The notes: generated by a model not told the origin, from the letters alone. A stretch of 64,000 nucleotides of DNA from Anaerotruncus sp. MC2020 (GCA_000701945.1 KL370840.1:1020709-1084708); one strand, 5' to 3'. Numbered from the stretch's first letter, positions 53,505 through 63,534 are shown. Program-made: numbers and translations.

Positions 53505-54764
53505 TCACACTCTGCGTATCCTTCCGCCGAGCGAGCTGACAGCCTCCTCAAATTTTTCATATCCCCTGTCTATGTGCGATATACCGCTGAGACAGGTAGT
53601 GCCCTCCGCAGCGAGTGCCGCCGCAGCCATTGCCGCTCCGCCCCGAAGGTCAGTAGCCTCGACGTCCGCGCCGTGGAGCCTTGCGACTCCGCGCACGACC
53701 GCGACCTTGCCCAGCACCTCGATATCCGCGCCCATTTTATTGAGCGCAGCCGTGTGACGGTATCGGCAGTCAAAGATATTCTCCTCAAAAACGCTGGCTC
53801 CGTCGGCAGTCGCAAGCGCCGCCATGAGGACAGCCTGCGCGTCCGTGGGAAATCCGGGGTGCGGCATGGTGCGTATCCTGTCGCGGACAGCCTTGAGCCG
53901 CGCGCCGCTTCTGAGGTATATCCTGTTCTCCGCGGGAAATATGCGGCAGCCCGTCTGCTCCAGCACGGAGAGAAAGGGCTCCATTTCCGCGGTACAGGTA
54001 TTTTTCAGTATTATCTCTCCGCCCGCCGCAGCGACCATGGAGAGGTAAGTGGCTCCCGCGATACGGTCGGGCATAATGGTATGCTCGCAGCCGCAGAGCT
54101 TATCCGCCCCGCGTATCACGACCGTGCTTCCGCCGTCGCCATGTATATCAGCGCCGCGCTTCCGCAGGAAAGAGCAGAGGTCGCATATCTCCGGCTCGCG
54201 GGCGGCGTTGTTGACGATAGTTTCGCCCTCCGCGCAGACCGCGCAGAGGATAATGTTCTCGGTCGCACCGACCGAGGGAAAGGGCAGGTTTATCTTGGCT
54301 CCGTGAGCCCTCCCGCCCGCAATGCGGCAGTGGATGCGACCGCCGCTGTCGGAAATATCCGCGCCGAGCCTTCTCAGCGCCGCAAGGTGCATATCTATCG
54401 GACGCGGACCGAGCTCACAGCCTCCCGGGATGCTGAACGTGCATTCGCCCGTCCTGCCGAGGATAGCGCCCATGAACATAATGGACGAGCGCATCTCGCG
54501 CATGAGCTCCTCGGGTATCTCGGAGCCCGACGCGCCGCTCGGGTCTATGACAGCAGTCCCGTCGGAAACAGTGCATTTGCAGCCGAGACAGCTCAGTATC
54601 CGCGACGCGGAGTAGACGTCCGTCAGCGTCGGACAGCTCCGCAGCACCGACTCGCCCTCTCCGAGCAGAGCCGCCGCCATAATGGGAAGAGCGCTGTTTT
54701 TGCTGCCCTGCAGGGTCAGCTCGCCGCTGAGACGGCTTCCTCCCGTGATGATGAATTTCTGCAT
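53505..54764 (-). CDS. murA: UDP-GlcNAc 1-carboxyvinyltransferase MurA
   Basis: 419 residues. First committed step of peptidoglycan synthesis. Catalytic Cys116 in PGGCELGPRPIDMH, plus LQGSKNSALPIMAAALL near the start and GFPTDAQAVLMA. The presence of Cys (not Asp) agrees with a fosfomycin-sensitive type. Start ATG 54764 (GAGGTGG upstream); the longer frame lacks a ribosome site. Confidence 0.95.
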   Translation of the reverse strand: MQKFIITGGSRLSGELTLQGSKNSALPIMAAALLGEGESVLRSCPTLTDVYSASRILSCLGCKCTVSDGTAVIDPSGASGSEIPEELMREMRSSIMFMGAILGRTGECTFSIPGGCELGPRPIDMHLAALRRLGADISDSGGRIHCRIAGGRAHGAKINLPFPSVGATENIILCAVCAEGETIVNNAAREPEICDLCSFLRKRGADIHGDGGSTVVIRGADKLCGCEHTIMPDRIAGATYLSMVAAAGGEIILKNTCTAEMEPFLSVLEQTGCRIFPAENRIYLRSGARLKAVRDRIRTMPHPGFPTDAQAVLMAALATADGASVFEENIFDCRYRHTAALNKMGADIEVLGKVAVVRGVARLHGADVEATDLRGGAAMAAAALAAEGTTCLSGISHIDRGYEKFEEAVSSLGGRIRRV

Positions 54765-54815
54765 AATACCACCTCGCAGCTTTTTGTGTATATTATGCAT
54801 CGAGGTGCGTTTATG

Positions 54816-55682
54816 TCACAGGTTTGCCTGTAGGAATTTATCGAATGTCTCCGACATCTCATCGGGAATGAGCGCGTACATCATATGCCCCTTATCGGAG
54901 AGATGTACCTCTCCGCCGCATTTCTCGGCGAAGTCCTGCCCGAATTTCCGCCAGCTGAGGTTCTTGCTGAGCGTTTTCATATCGCTGATGAAGAAGCAGC
55001 TCGGACATTTCAGCGCTCCCGTATCGGCAGCCTTCCGCGCGTTCTCCGTCATAAGGCGGGATTCCTCGTAATATTCGCGGTTAGCGATGTTCTTGTAGAA
55101 AAGTCTGCGATAGACCTGCTTTTCCTCGTCGGTGAGCTCATTGCCCGTCATCAGCCCCGAGACGTTCTCGGTCTTGCTTTTTATCAGCTTCGCGAACAAG
55201 CCGTCCTTTGCTATCTTTTGCAGGAGCTTGTATGACTTGTCAAGCTGTGCGAGACGCTTCTCCTCGCCTATCTCCTTTGACTGCTCGACTGCGAGCGCGG
55301 GGACACCCATATCCATGCTCAGCACTGCGCTGACCTCGTCGGGATAGGTATTCGCCCAGTATACAGCCTCAAAACCCGAGTATGAATGCGCCGCGAGCAC
55401 ATAGGGCGGCTCGAGACCTGCCCTGCGGAGAGCTTCGCGGTCTGCGGCAACAAGGTTCTCGATAGTGCGCGGCTCGCTCGTGCCGTCACTGAAGCCGTAG
55501 CCCGCCTTTTCGACGACAGCAATGCGGTACTTCTTGGACATACGCCTGTAAACAGGCTTGTATTCGAGCACGGGACAGGTCACGCCGCTGCCCGCCATGA
55601 AAACTATGGTCACAGCACCCTCGCCCTCGGTGTAGACGTTGAGCTTGGTGCCGTTCACATCGACCTTGTTTTCGTAGTTCAT
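54816..55682 (-). CDS. alpha/beta hydrolase
   Basis: 288 residues. Nucleophile elbow AHSYSG, acid in SDMKTL and His in DKGHMMY fit the catalytic triad; GSGVTCPVLEYKP is the oxyanion-hole loop region. Substrate unknown; esterase or peptidase possible. It overlaps murG by 4 bases and is placed inside the cell-wall cluster, where such a gene is not usual. Codon use looks like that of its neighbours. Confidence 0.83.
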   Translation of the reverse strand: MNYENKVDVNGTKLNVYTEGEGAVTIVFMAGSGVTCPVLEYKPVYRRMSKKYRIAVVEKAGYGFSDGTSEPRTIENLVAADREALRRAGLEPPYVLAAHSYSGFEAVYWANTYPDEVSAVLSMDMGVPALAVEQSKEIGEEKRLAQLDKSYKLLQKIAKDGLFAKLIKSKTENVSGLMTGNELTDEEKQVYRRLFYKNIANREYYEESRLMTENARKAADTGALKCPSCFFISDMKTLSKNLSWRKFGQDFAEKCGGEVHLSDKGHMMYALIPDEMSETFDKFLQANL

Positions 55683-56815
55683 TTCTGCTTTCCTTTCGCT
55701 ATCAGCTTGTCGATGACCGCGAGAATGCGCTCATTCGTGTCGCTGAGGTGGAGGTCAGCCGCGCTCTGCGACATGACCTCGACACGGTCGCGGTCGTTGT
55801 ACAGAGCCTCAATCTCGGAAATAATCTTCTCGTTGGTGACGTCCTTCTGCTCGATGACGACAGCCGCGCCCGCCTTGCCGAGCACCATAGCATTGTGGTA
55901 CTGGTGGTTGCCCGCGACAATCGGGGACGGTATCAGTATCGAAGCCTTGCCCGCCGCCTCGAGCTCCGCGAGAGTGGAAGCTCCCGAGCGGCAGATAACG
56001 AGGTCAGCCGCCGCGAGGCAGACGTCCATGTCGTTTATGTATTCGGTTATGCGCAGACGGTCGCTTTTGAGCGGTATGCCTGCCGCTTCCATAGCCTGCG
56101 GGAAGGTATCCTTGCCCATGCCGCCGTAGCCGTGGATGTGGTTGATACTGAGTTTTTTGCCGACGTGCCACTTAATGGTCTCGGTCATGGTCTCGTTGAT
56201 ACAGCCCGCACCGAGGCTTCCGCCGAAGGAAAGTATCGTGAAATCGTCATTGAAGCCGAGCTTTTTCCTTGCCTCGGACTTCGACAGCGTGTTGATATTG
56301 CTCCTTACGGGCAGTCCCGTGACACTGTACTCGAACTTGCTCTTATCCATGAAGTCGAGTGCTTCCTTGACGGTCAGCATCACGTAGTCGACCTCTTTCG
56401 AGAGGAGCCTGTTCGTGACACCGGGATAGGCGTTCTGCTCGTGGATAGCGGTAGGGATGCCCATTCTTGCCGCCTTGCGTATGACGGGACCGGCCGCATA
56501 GCCGCCAGTACCTATGGCGATATCGGGCTTGAAGCCCTCGATTATCGCCTTAGCCCTCCTGCCCGAAGCGGCAAGATAGGCGACCGCCTTGGCGTTCCTG
56601 CCGATATTCTCGATAGAGATACGGCGCTGGAAGCCCGCGACCTTGATAGTCTCCATTTTATAGCCCGCCTGCGGGACGAGCTTTGCCTCCATGCCCTTGG
56701 GAGTACCCGCAAAGAGGAACTCCGTATCGGGGTACTTCGACTTTATGATATCTGCGATAGCGAGACCGGGGTTTATGTGACCGCCCGTGCCTCCGCATGA
56801 GATGAGAACTCTCAT
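55679..56815 (-). CDS. murG: UDP-GlcNAc--undecaprenyl-PP-MurNAc-pentapeptide transferase MurG
   Basis: 378 residues. Makes lipid II at the inner face of the membrane. GGTGGHINPGLAIA at the N-terminus and FGGSLGAGCINETM, plus the C-domain ICRSGASTLAELEAAGKASILIPSP, are family motifs. 12 bases after ftsW and coupled to the hydrolase gene that follows. Confidence 0.96.
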   Translation of the reverse strand: MRVLISCGGTGGHINPGLAIADIIKSKYPDTEFLFAGTPKGMEAKLVPQAGYKMETIKVAGFQRRISIENIGRNAKAVAYLAASGRRAKAIIEGFKPDIAIGTGGYAAGPVIRKAARMGIPTAIHEQNAYPGVTNRLLSKEVDYVMLTVKEALDFMDKSKFEYSVTGLPVRSNINTLSKSEARKKLGFNDDFTILSFGGSLGAGCINETMTETIKWHVGKKLSINHIHGYGGMGKDTFPQAMEAAGIPLKSDRLRITEYINDMDVCLAAADLVICRSGASTLAELEAAGKASILIPSPIVAGNHQYHNAMVLGKAGAAVVIEQKDVTNEKIISEIEALYNDRDRVEVMSQSAADLHLSDTNERILAVIDKLIAKGKQK

Positions 56816-56827
56816 ATGACCGCTCCT

Positions 56828-58117
56828 TTATGCGTTTTTGGGTTCATTGTAGTCTCCGCCGCCGTCGTCGGTGTCGGGGATGGGTACGACCTCCTCCTTT
56901 TCGGGCGGGTAGTACCTGTGCTGTGAGATATTCAGCATTATGCCCATTTCCACGAGCTGCATGACGAGCGCCGTACCTCCGTAGCTGAAGAACGGGAGCG
57001 AGATACCCGTATTAGGTATGAGGTTGCTGACAACGGCGAGGTTGAGGACGGTCTGTATGCCTATCTGCGTGGTTATGCCGACCGCGATGAGCATACCGAA
57101 GCGGTCCTTACAGCGCACCGCTATGGAATAACCCTCGATTATGAGGAGGAAAAACACGATTATTATCGCGAGAGCACCGACAAAGCCTATCTCCTCGCAG
57201 ACTATCGGGAAAACGAAGTCGTTCTTGGTCTCGGGGAGGTAGAGGTATTTCTGGCGGGAGTTTCCGAGTCCGAGACCGAAGAGTCCGCCCGAGCCTATCG
57301 CGATTATGGAGTTTGCTGTCTGCCAGCCTACGTCGAGGACGTCCGAGAAGGGGTCCTTCCACGAGGCGATACGCTTCTCAACGTAGCTTCCTGGAATCTT
57401 TGACTGCCACGTGATATAGCCGAATGCGCCGAGCAGTGCCGCCGTTCCGAGCGCCGCATACTGCTTCCAGTTAGCGCCGCCGCAGAGTATCATAGCTATC
57501 GCAATCGAGCCGATGAGCATGATGCCCGAGATGTGCTTCTCGAGCGCGATAAGTCCGACATATATGCCGAGGAGCACCGCATATTTGACGATACCCGTCT
57601 TGAAGTCGTTCATTTTTTTGCCGTCGCGCTCCATGCTGTAGGCGAAGTAGATTATCATCGCCAGCTTTGCGACCTCCGACGGCTGGAGGTTGATAGGACC
57701 GATATCTATCCAGCGCTTTGCTCCCATGGAGCCGCCCTCGTCGTTGCCCATGAGCAGTACCAGCACGAGCAGTGCCGCCACTGCGACGTAGAAAATTCCC
57801 GCGATGTTGAAGTTCTTGAGCAGCGGAAGCTTTATCGTCTTGAGGTTGTGGTAGTCCATCTTCATGAAGAAAATCATTGCCACGAAGCCGATTCCCGCGA
57901 ACATCGCCTGCTTCTTGGCGTAGTAGAGACCGTCGCCGTAGTCGCTGTACGCCCACGCATAGCTTGCTGAAGCCATCATGACGAGTCCGACCACGAGCAG
58001 TATCATAACATATGCGAAGAACGCGACGCTGATATCGCCCGTCCTGCCGTCTCCGATGAAGAACCGCAGGATACCGCCCCGTTTTTTCTTTTTGGTTCTT
58101 GCCTTTGCCTGTGCCAT
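56828..58117 (-). CDS. ftsW: SEDS glycosyltransferase FtsW/SpoVE
   Basis: 429 residues with ten hydrophobic segments. Polymerises lipid II together with the cognate transpeptidase upstream. GAKRWIDIGPINLQPSEVAKLAMI and the C-terminal PNTGISLPFFSYGGTALV are hallmark. A Lys-rich N-terminus and an acidic, Gly-rich C-terminal tail are species features. GGGAGGTC precedes the ATG. Confidence 0.95.
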   Translation of the reverse strand: MAQAKARTKKKKRGGILRFFIGDGRTGDISVAFFAYVMILLVVGLVMMASASYAWAYSDYGDGLYYAKKQAMFAGIGFVAMIFFMKMDYHNLKTIKLPLLKNFNIAGIFYVAVAALLVLVLLMGNDEGGSMGAKRWIDIGPINLQPSEVAKLAMIIYFAYSMERDGKKMNDFKTGIVKYAVLLGIYVGLIALEKHISGIMLIGSIAIAMILCGGANWKQYAALGTAALLGAFGYITWQSKIPGSYVEKRIASWKDPFSDVLDVGWQTANSIIAIGSGGLFGLGLGNSRQKYLYLPETKNDFVFPIVCEEIGFVGALAIIIVFFLLIIEGYSIAVRCKDRFGMLIAVGITTQIGIQTVLNLAVVSNLIPNTGISLPFFSYGGTALVMQLVEMGIMLNISQHRYYPPEKEEVVPIPDTDDGGGDYNEPKNA

Positions 58118-58174
58118 TGCGACCTCCCGAAGTCCTTGATATCAATTGAATCCCGAATTATGTCCTTATCGGAG

Positions 58175-59221
58175 TTATCCCCAGACGAGCAGGGTAACAA
58201 TGCCGAGCACTCCGAAGATAATGCCTGCGAGCGAGAATGTGATGACGATCTTGTACTCGCTGTAGCCGCTCATCTCGAAGTGGTGGTGAATAGGGGTCAT
58301 TTTGAAGATGCGCTGACCCTGATGGTCGGAGCGCAGTTTCTTTGTGAGCTTGAAGTAGCTCACCTGTATCATTACCGACAGCGCCTCGATTATGTATACG
58401 AGCGCAACGAGCAGGAGGAGAAGATGCTTGTGGAGCACCAGTCCCACGCCCGTGACAGCGGCTCCGAGGAACATCGAGCCCGTGTCGCCCATGAAGCACT
58501 TAGCGGGGTTGAGGTTCCAGATAAGGAAGCCGAGACAGCCGCCCGCGAGCGCCATAGTGAAGCACGACATCTCATTCTCGCGGAGGAACGCGCAGCAAAT
58601 CGTAAAAATCAGCATAGCCACGAACGTCACCGAGCCGCAGAGCCCGTCAACGCCGTCCGTGAGGTTGACCGCATTCGTGAGGTAGATGATGACGGGTATC
58701 ATCAGCACGTAGTAGAAAATGCCGAGCTGAGGCGATACCCAGAAGCCGAGGTCGATAGCGGTGCTGCCGTCCCCGAACTTGTAAATCATAAAAAGGAAGC
58801 CGAGCCCGAACAGTGTCTGCATGGCTATCTTCTGCCACGGAGTCAGACCGTCGTTGTTCTTGCGGGCGACCTTGGTGTAGTCGTCGATGAAGCCTATCAG
58901 ACCGAACAGGAGCGAGAAAACGATGACGCTCAGGAGTCGGAAGAAGGCGTGATGAGTCTCGGGAGCTGTGGTATCAAGCGCATATCTGATGCGGAACGCC
59001 CAGTAGCCGCCTATAGCGGTGAGCACCGTCGATATGATGAACATAAAGCCGCCCATTGTGGGAGTTCCCTGCTTTTTGGCGTGCCACTGGGGACCGTCCT
59101 CGGTCTTGATAGGCTGACCGAACTTGATCCTGTGCAGGAACGGCACCAGCCATTTGCCCGATATTCCCGCTATCGCGAACGACAGCAGAGCAGTGAACAG
59201 GTTTATTATCCATAAAGACAT
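58175..59221 (-). CDS. mraY: phospho-MurNAc-pentapeptide transferase MraY
   Basis: 348 residues, ten membrane helices. Makes lipid I. GPQWHAKKQGTPTMGG, NAVNLTDGVDGL, and MGDTGSM plus PIHHHFE are the catalytic-loop motifs. GGAG about 11 bases upstream of the ATG. Confidence 0.96.
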   Translation of the reverse strand: MSLWIINLFTALLSFAIAGISGKWLVPFLHRIKFGQPIKTEDGPQWHAKKQGTPTMGGFMFIISTVLTAIGGYWAFRIRYALDTTAPETHHAFFRLLSVIVFSLLFGLIGFIDDYTKVARKNNDGLTPWQKIAMQTLFGLGFLFMIYKFGDGSTAIDLGFWVSPQLGIFYYVLMIPVIIYLTNAVNLTDGVDGLCGSVTFVAMLIFTICCAFLRENEMSCFTMALAGGCLGFLIWNLNPAKCFMGDTGSMFLGAAVTGVGLVLHKHLLLLLVALVYIIEALSVMIQVSYFKLTKKLRSDHQGQRIFKMTPIHHHFEMSGYSEYKIVITFSLAGIIFGVLGIVTLLVWG

Positions 59222-59248
59222 AGATATAACAACTCCAGTTTTTTTAAT

Positions 59249-59275
59249 GTAGGGAACGCCGCCTCAGCGTTCCGT
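59249..59275. repeat. REP-like palindrome in the murE-mraY spacer
   Basis: GTAGGGAACGC-CGCCTCA-GCGTTCC; arms 59253-59259 and 59267-59273. Confidence 0.55.
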
Positions 59276-59295
59276 TTATAATATTACCGATAATA

Positions 59296-60729
59296 TTAAA
59301 GCAGCTTCAGTCCGTCCGCGACTACCTCGCGCTCGTCGAAGTGGATGTGCTCCATTCCCGCGAGGATCTGATAGTCCTCGTGACCTTTTCCCGCAAGGAC
59401 GATGATGTCGCCCTTCTGAGCTATTTTCAGCGCATGGTAGATAGCCTCGCGGCGGTCGACGACCACATCATAGGGGACGTCCGTGCCCTCGAGCCCGACC
59501 AGAATGTCCTTGATAATAGCCTCGGGGTCCTCATTGCGGGGATTATCGGAGGTGACTACCAGTCTGTCCGCGTACAGAGCCGCCGCCTTAGCCATTTTCG
59601 GACGCTTAGCGGCGTCGCGGTTGCCTCCGCAGCCGAACAGGCAGATTAGCCTGCCCTCGGTGTATTCCTTAACGCTTCGGAGAATATTCTCGATAGCGTC
59701 GGGAGTATGAGCGTAATCGCAGATGACCGTGAAATCGCGCCCCGTGGGTATGACCTCGCATCTACCTTTAACGCCGTTGTAGTTCTCGATAGCGGATATG
59801 ACCGTCTCGGCGGGGATACCCTCGCGCAGACATACCGCAATTGCGGCTGTGAGGTTCGAGACGTTGAAAAGCCCTGGGATACGTGTTTTCACGAGGTGAG
59901 ACTTGTCGCCGCAGCAGTACCAGAAGCTGCTGCCCGTGGACTTTATCTTTATGCCGTCGGCGTAGATGTCGGCGTTTCCGCGGACGCTGAACGACTTCCG
60001 CTCGCACGATACCTCGCCGTAGAGGCGTCTGCCGTAGTCGTCATCGGTGTTGATTATGGCGGCGTCGCAGATGCCGAAGAGGAGCTTTTTCGCCTGATAG
60101 TAGTCCTCCATGTCCTTGTGGTAGTCGAGGTGGTCCTGCGTGAGGTTGGTGAAGACCGCAGTCCTGAAATGTGACGGACCTATGCGCTTCTGACAGAGTC
60201 CGAACGAGCTGACCTCCATGACCACGTACTTGCAGCCCGCGTCAGCCATTTTCGCGAGCACCTCCATGAACTCGTAGGTGAGCGGGGTGGTGTTCTCGGT
60301 ATGGAGGACCTCGTCGCCTATCTCGTTCTGTATCGTGCCGATGAGCCCCGTCTTGTAGCCCGCCGACATGAGGATGTGCTTGATGACGCTTGTCGTGGTA
60401 GTCTTGCCGTTGGTGCCCGTCACGCCGAGGAGGGTCATTTTACGCTCGGGGTGTCCGAACCACGCCGCGCAGATATTTCCCCACATCTCGCGGGTATCGC
60501 CGACGAGGATCTGCCTGTCGCCGAGCCCGAGGTCGCGCTCGCACACGACAGCCGCCGCGCCCTTTTCGAGCATATCCCTTGCGGCGTCGTGACCGTCGAA
60601 CTTCGCGCCCTTTATGCAGACAAAGAGGCTGCCGTCCGCGACCTTTCGCGTATCGTCGGTAATTGAGGTTATCTCCGCGTCACCGACAGCGGTCACCGCG
60701 TTATCTTCAATGATGTCTCTGAGTTTCAT
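59296..60729 (-). CDS. murE: UDP-MurNAc-tripeptide synthetase MurE (meso-DAP type)
   Basis: 477 residues. Adds the third residue to the peptidoglycan stem. ATP loop GVTGTNGKTTTTSV, and the specificity motif DNPR within TSDNPRNEDPEAI, which marks meso-diaminopimelate users. CGGAGGCTG precedes the ATG. murF, which usually follows, is not here. Confidence 0.95.
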   Translation of the reverse strand: MKLRDIIEDNAVTAVGDAEITSITDDTRKVADGSLFVCIKGAKFDGHDAARDMLEKGAAAVVCERDLGLGDRQILVGDTREMWGNICAAWFGHPERKMTLLGVTGTNGKTTTTSVIKHILMSAGYKTGLIGTIQNEIGDEVLHTENTTPLTYEFMEVLAKMADAGCKYVVMEVSSFGLCQKRIGPSHFRTAVFTNLTQDHLDYHKDMEDYYQAKKLLFGICDAAIINTDDDYGRRLYGEVSCERKSFSVRGNADIYADGIKIKSTGSSFWYCCGDKSHLVKTRIPGLFNVSNLTAAIAVCLREGIPAETVISAIENYNGVKGRCEVIPTGRDFTVICDYAHTPDAIENILRSVKEYTEGRLICLFGCGGNRDAAKRPKMAKAAALYADRLVVTSDNPRNEDPEAIIKDILVGLEGTDVPYDVVVDRREAIYHALKIAQKGDIIVLAGKGHEDYQILAGMEHIHFDEREVVADGLKLL

Positions 60730-60773
60730 ATTACAGCCTCCGTTTCTTTTGTTTTATATATCTATTCTAAGCA

Positions 60774-63170
60774 TTAATCGCCACCACTATAGACCATAAA
60801 TTCAAGCTCTATGGTCGTTCCGACGGGCACCTTTTTGCCCGCAGGAGGGTCCTGCTTGCTGACCGCAACGTCCGCGTGGTTGACCGAAGCACCGCGTGCG
60901 ACGTAGTTGAGCTGGCAGTACATGACGGAATCATTCGCCATGCTCGGGGTGAGTCCCACGAGGTCGGGGACTTCTGTATAGTCGACGGTGTGACTGCTTT
61001 CGGTGTAGAGGTATACCATACCGCCCTTTGCCACAACAGAGCCCGTAACAGGCGACTGAGCGACTACCGACGAGCCCTCGCCGATGACCTTGTACTGTAT
61101 GTCGTAGCCCGAGAGAGTGTTTATCGCGTCGTCGAGCGGTCCCTCAAGGAGGGGTATCTTGACGTCGAGGTTAGCGAGCTCCTCGGTCGAATATTCGGGG
61201 CTTATGCCCATATACGGGAGCACCTTTGTGAGGATGTTTCTCGCTGTAGGAACAGCGACCTTGCTTCCATAGTAGCCTATCTCCTTGTTCGGCATATCCG
61301 CGAGGACGAGGAGGATAATCTCGGGGTCGTCCGCGGGAGTGAAGCAGCAGTACGACGAGCCGTACTCCTGGTCAGACTCTCTTTCACGGTCGCCCTGCTG
61401 GTCCATATCGTTCTTAGCGGTATACATGAGACGCTGTGACGTACCCGACTTACCGCCGATAGAATAGCCCTTTATGGTAACGTTTCCGCCGCCGTTGCCC
61501 GAAACCACCTTCTCGAGGCAGTCGCGCATACGAGCGGAGGTCTCCTCGGAGATGACCTGTCTCTTGACCGTGCGGTCGTTCTTGAGAACGACGTTGCCGT
61601 CCTCGTCGAGTATCCTGTCGACCACATAGGGCTGGAGCAGATATCCGCCGTTTATAGCCGCGCAGTAGGAGGTTATCATCTCTATGGGAGTGATAGTCTC
61701 GCCCTGTCCGAACGAGCAGACCGCGAGGTCGACGTTCGACATGGTCTTGGGGTCGAATCCGATACCCGATACCTCCCACGGGAGGTCGATGCCTGTCTTG
61801 CTGTCAAGACCGAAGGCGTCGAAGTAGTAGCAGAACTTCTCTGTTCCGAGGCGTCTGCCTATCTCCATGAAGGCGGGGTTACAGGAGTTTGTGAGTGCCG
61901 TCTGGAAATCCTGCGGACCGTGACCGCTCTCCTGATGGCACCATATAGGTCTGAGAGCTCCGGCGAGCTCTACGTAGCCGTTGCACATGAAGGAGTCCTT
62001 GTCATAGTCGATGAGGTTCTCCTCGAATGCGGAGGCACTGGTTATTACCTTGAAGACCGAGCCTGGCTCGTATATTTCCGAGATGCACTTATTGCGCCAC
62101 TGACGCTCGAGCATCGCGCTCTCGGTCTCCTCGGGAGTGAGCTTCTCGTTGGTGATTATCGGCGAGTGGTCGACTATCTCGCGCGGCTCATTGAGGTCGA
62201 AGCTCGGATACGTTGCCATTCCGTAGATAGCGCCCGTCTTGGCGTCCATGAGAATAGCACAGGCGCGGTTCTTAATCTCGAACTCGTTCACCATTTCCTG
62301 AAGATTGTCCTCGAGGATATACTGTATGTTCATATCCAGCGTCAGGTACACATCGTTGCCGTTTTTGGCGGGATAGGTCTTGGAGTACCTGTACGGGAGC
62401 TCGTTGCCGTGTGAATCCTTGGCGGAGATAGTCCTGCCGTCCGTACCCGAGAGGTAATCGTCGTAGTAGGACTCGATGCCGTAGAGTCCGTAGCCGTCCG
62501 CGGCTGTGAAGCCGATAACAGAAGCGGCGAGCTCATTCTGCGGGTAGTATCTCTTGGTGTCCTCCTCGACGTTTAGGCAGGTCATGCCGAGGTCGTTGAA
62601 GTATTTGAGGAGCTCGTCAGCGACGGGCTTCTCCACCTGGTCCTGCAGGACGTGATACTGCGTGTTCTCCTCCATAGCGGCGGAGACCTTCTCGGGCTGA
62701 ATGCCGAGCTTTGACGCGAGGAGGTTCACAGCCTCCGCGCGGAATGCCTCAGCCGACTCAGGCAGAGCATTCGTTACGACCACCTGAGTCTCCTCGCCGT
62801 TTTCGTTGGTAGTGGTCTCTATCTTGGGCTGATAATTGCCGCTTGCGATATCCTCCTTCTGCTTGTCGATACGCTTCTGGAGGCTCTTCATATCCTCGCG
62901 GAATCGCTTGGGGTCGAGGAACACCTTGTACACGGACGCGCTCTTAGCGAGAGGTGTACCCTTCGAGTCGTAGATAGAGCCGCGGTGAGCGGGAATGATT
63001 ATCGAGCCGAAGTGCTGGTCATTTGCCATAGCCTGATACTTCTTGTTATTCAGCACCGAGATGTTGAAGAAGTTGCCTGCTACCACAGCAAAGAGTCCGA
63101 AGAAAACCGAGGTCATGATGAACCGTGTTCTGAGCTTCATCGACCTCGAAGGAAGGTTCTTGTTTGCCAT
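60774..63170 (-). CDS. ftsI: division-type class B penicillin-binding protein (FtsI/SpoVD) with PASTA repeats
   Basis: 798 residues. Membrane helix near 16-38, dimerisation domain, transpeptidase with SVFK (active Ser), SCN and KSGTS boxes, then two PASTA domains at the C-terminus ending about 798. PASTA domains point to the SpoVD/PBP2x branch. Start taken at ATG 63170; a GTG at 63179 is possible and neither has a strong ribosome site. Confidence 0.94.
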   Translation of the reverse strand: MANKNLPSRSMKLRTRFIMTSVFFGLFAVVAGNFFNISVLNNKKYQAMANDQHFGSIIIPAHRGSIYDSKGTPLAKSASVYKVFLDPKRFREDMKSLQKRIDKQKEDIASGNYQPKIETTTNENGEETQVVVTNALPESAEAFRAEAVNLLASKLGIQPEKVSAAMEENTQYHVLQDQVEKPVADELLKYFNDLGMTCLNVEEDTKRYYPQNELAASVIGFTAADGYGLYGIESYYDDYLSGTDGRTISAKDSHGNELPYRYSKTYPAKNGNDVYLTLDMNIQYILEDNLQEMVNEFEIKNRACAILMDAKTGAIYGMATYPSFDLNEPREIVDHSPIITNEKLTPEETESAMLERQWRNKCISEIYEPGSVFKVITSASAFEENLIDYDKDSFMCNGYVELAGALRPIWCHQESGHGPQDFQTALTNSCNPAFMEIGRRLGTEKFCYYFDAFGLDSKTGIDLPWEVSGIGFDPKTMSNVDLAVCSFGQGETITPIEMITSYCAAINGGYLLQPYVVDRILDEDGNVVLKNDRTVKRQVISEETSARMRDCLEKVVSGNGGGNVTIKGYSIGGKSGTSQRLMYTAKNDMDQQGDRERESDQEYGSSYCCFTPADDPEIILLVLADMPNKEIGYYGSKVAVPTARNILTKVLPYMGISPEYSTEELANLDVKIPLLEGPLDDAINTLSGYDIQYKVIGEGSSVVAQSPVTGSVVAKGGMVYLYTESSHTVDYTEVPDLVGLTPSMANDSVMYCQLNYVARGASVNHADVAVSKQDPPAGKKVPVGTTIELEFMVYSGGD

Positions 63171-63534
63171 AAAGTCCACACTTTCTATGCTTATCGTTGC
63201 AGTCCCTCCACATATGTGCCGAGAAACTGTACGTTTTACTTGATTTCGCTATAAAATAGAATAAGGCAGGGTGTTGTCGTGCCCCGCCTTTGAACATCTT
63301 CTTTTTTTATGATGTCCGTTTCTATGATACTGCTGTACCGAAAAAACGCTTGTCAGGCGTGGGAGCGTCCGTCCCTGTCCGTATTTTCCGCTCCCGGACA
63401 GGGCAGGCGTTCCCGAGTATTCCGATCACTCGCTGTATCTCCTTGGTTCTACTATCACTACGGCATATATATTTTTTAGAGCCGTTAGCATTTAAAAATA
63501 ATTACGGGCAGTCCTGTTTCTATATTATATTGGC
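63171..63534. other. structured 364-bp gap between ftsL and ftsI
   Basis: Unusually long for neighbouring division genes. Helices: GGGAGCG (63361-63367) with CGCTCCC (63389-63395), and CCCTGTCCG (63373-63381) with CGGACAGGG (63395-63403). They cross, so form a pseudoknot or alternatives. On the minus strand ACGC..GCGT then TTTTTT (about 63356-63340), and AAGGCGGGG..CCCTGCCTT (about 63290-63262), resemble terminators. A 35-codon frame (GTG at 63427, AAGGAG 9 bases upstream, minus) overlaps it and may be chance. Confidence 0.5.

Noticed and set aside
53259..54833. 524-codon plus-strand frame across ftsQ-murA
   Set aside because: Crosses two essential genes on the other strand and has no recognisable domain.
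63322..63427. 35-codon minus-strand frame with AAGGAG in the ftsL-ftsI gap as a gene
   Set aside because: It coincides with the GC-rich helices, starts with GTG and resembles no family; kept only as a note.
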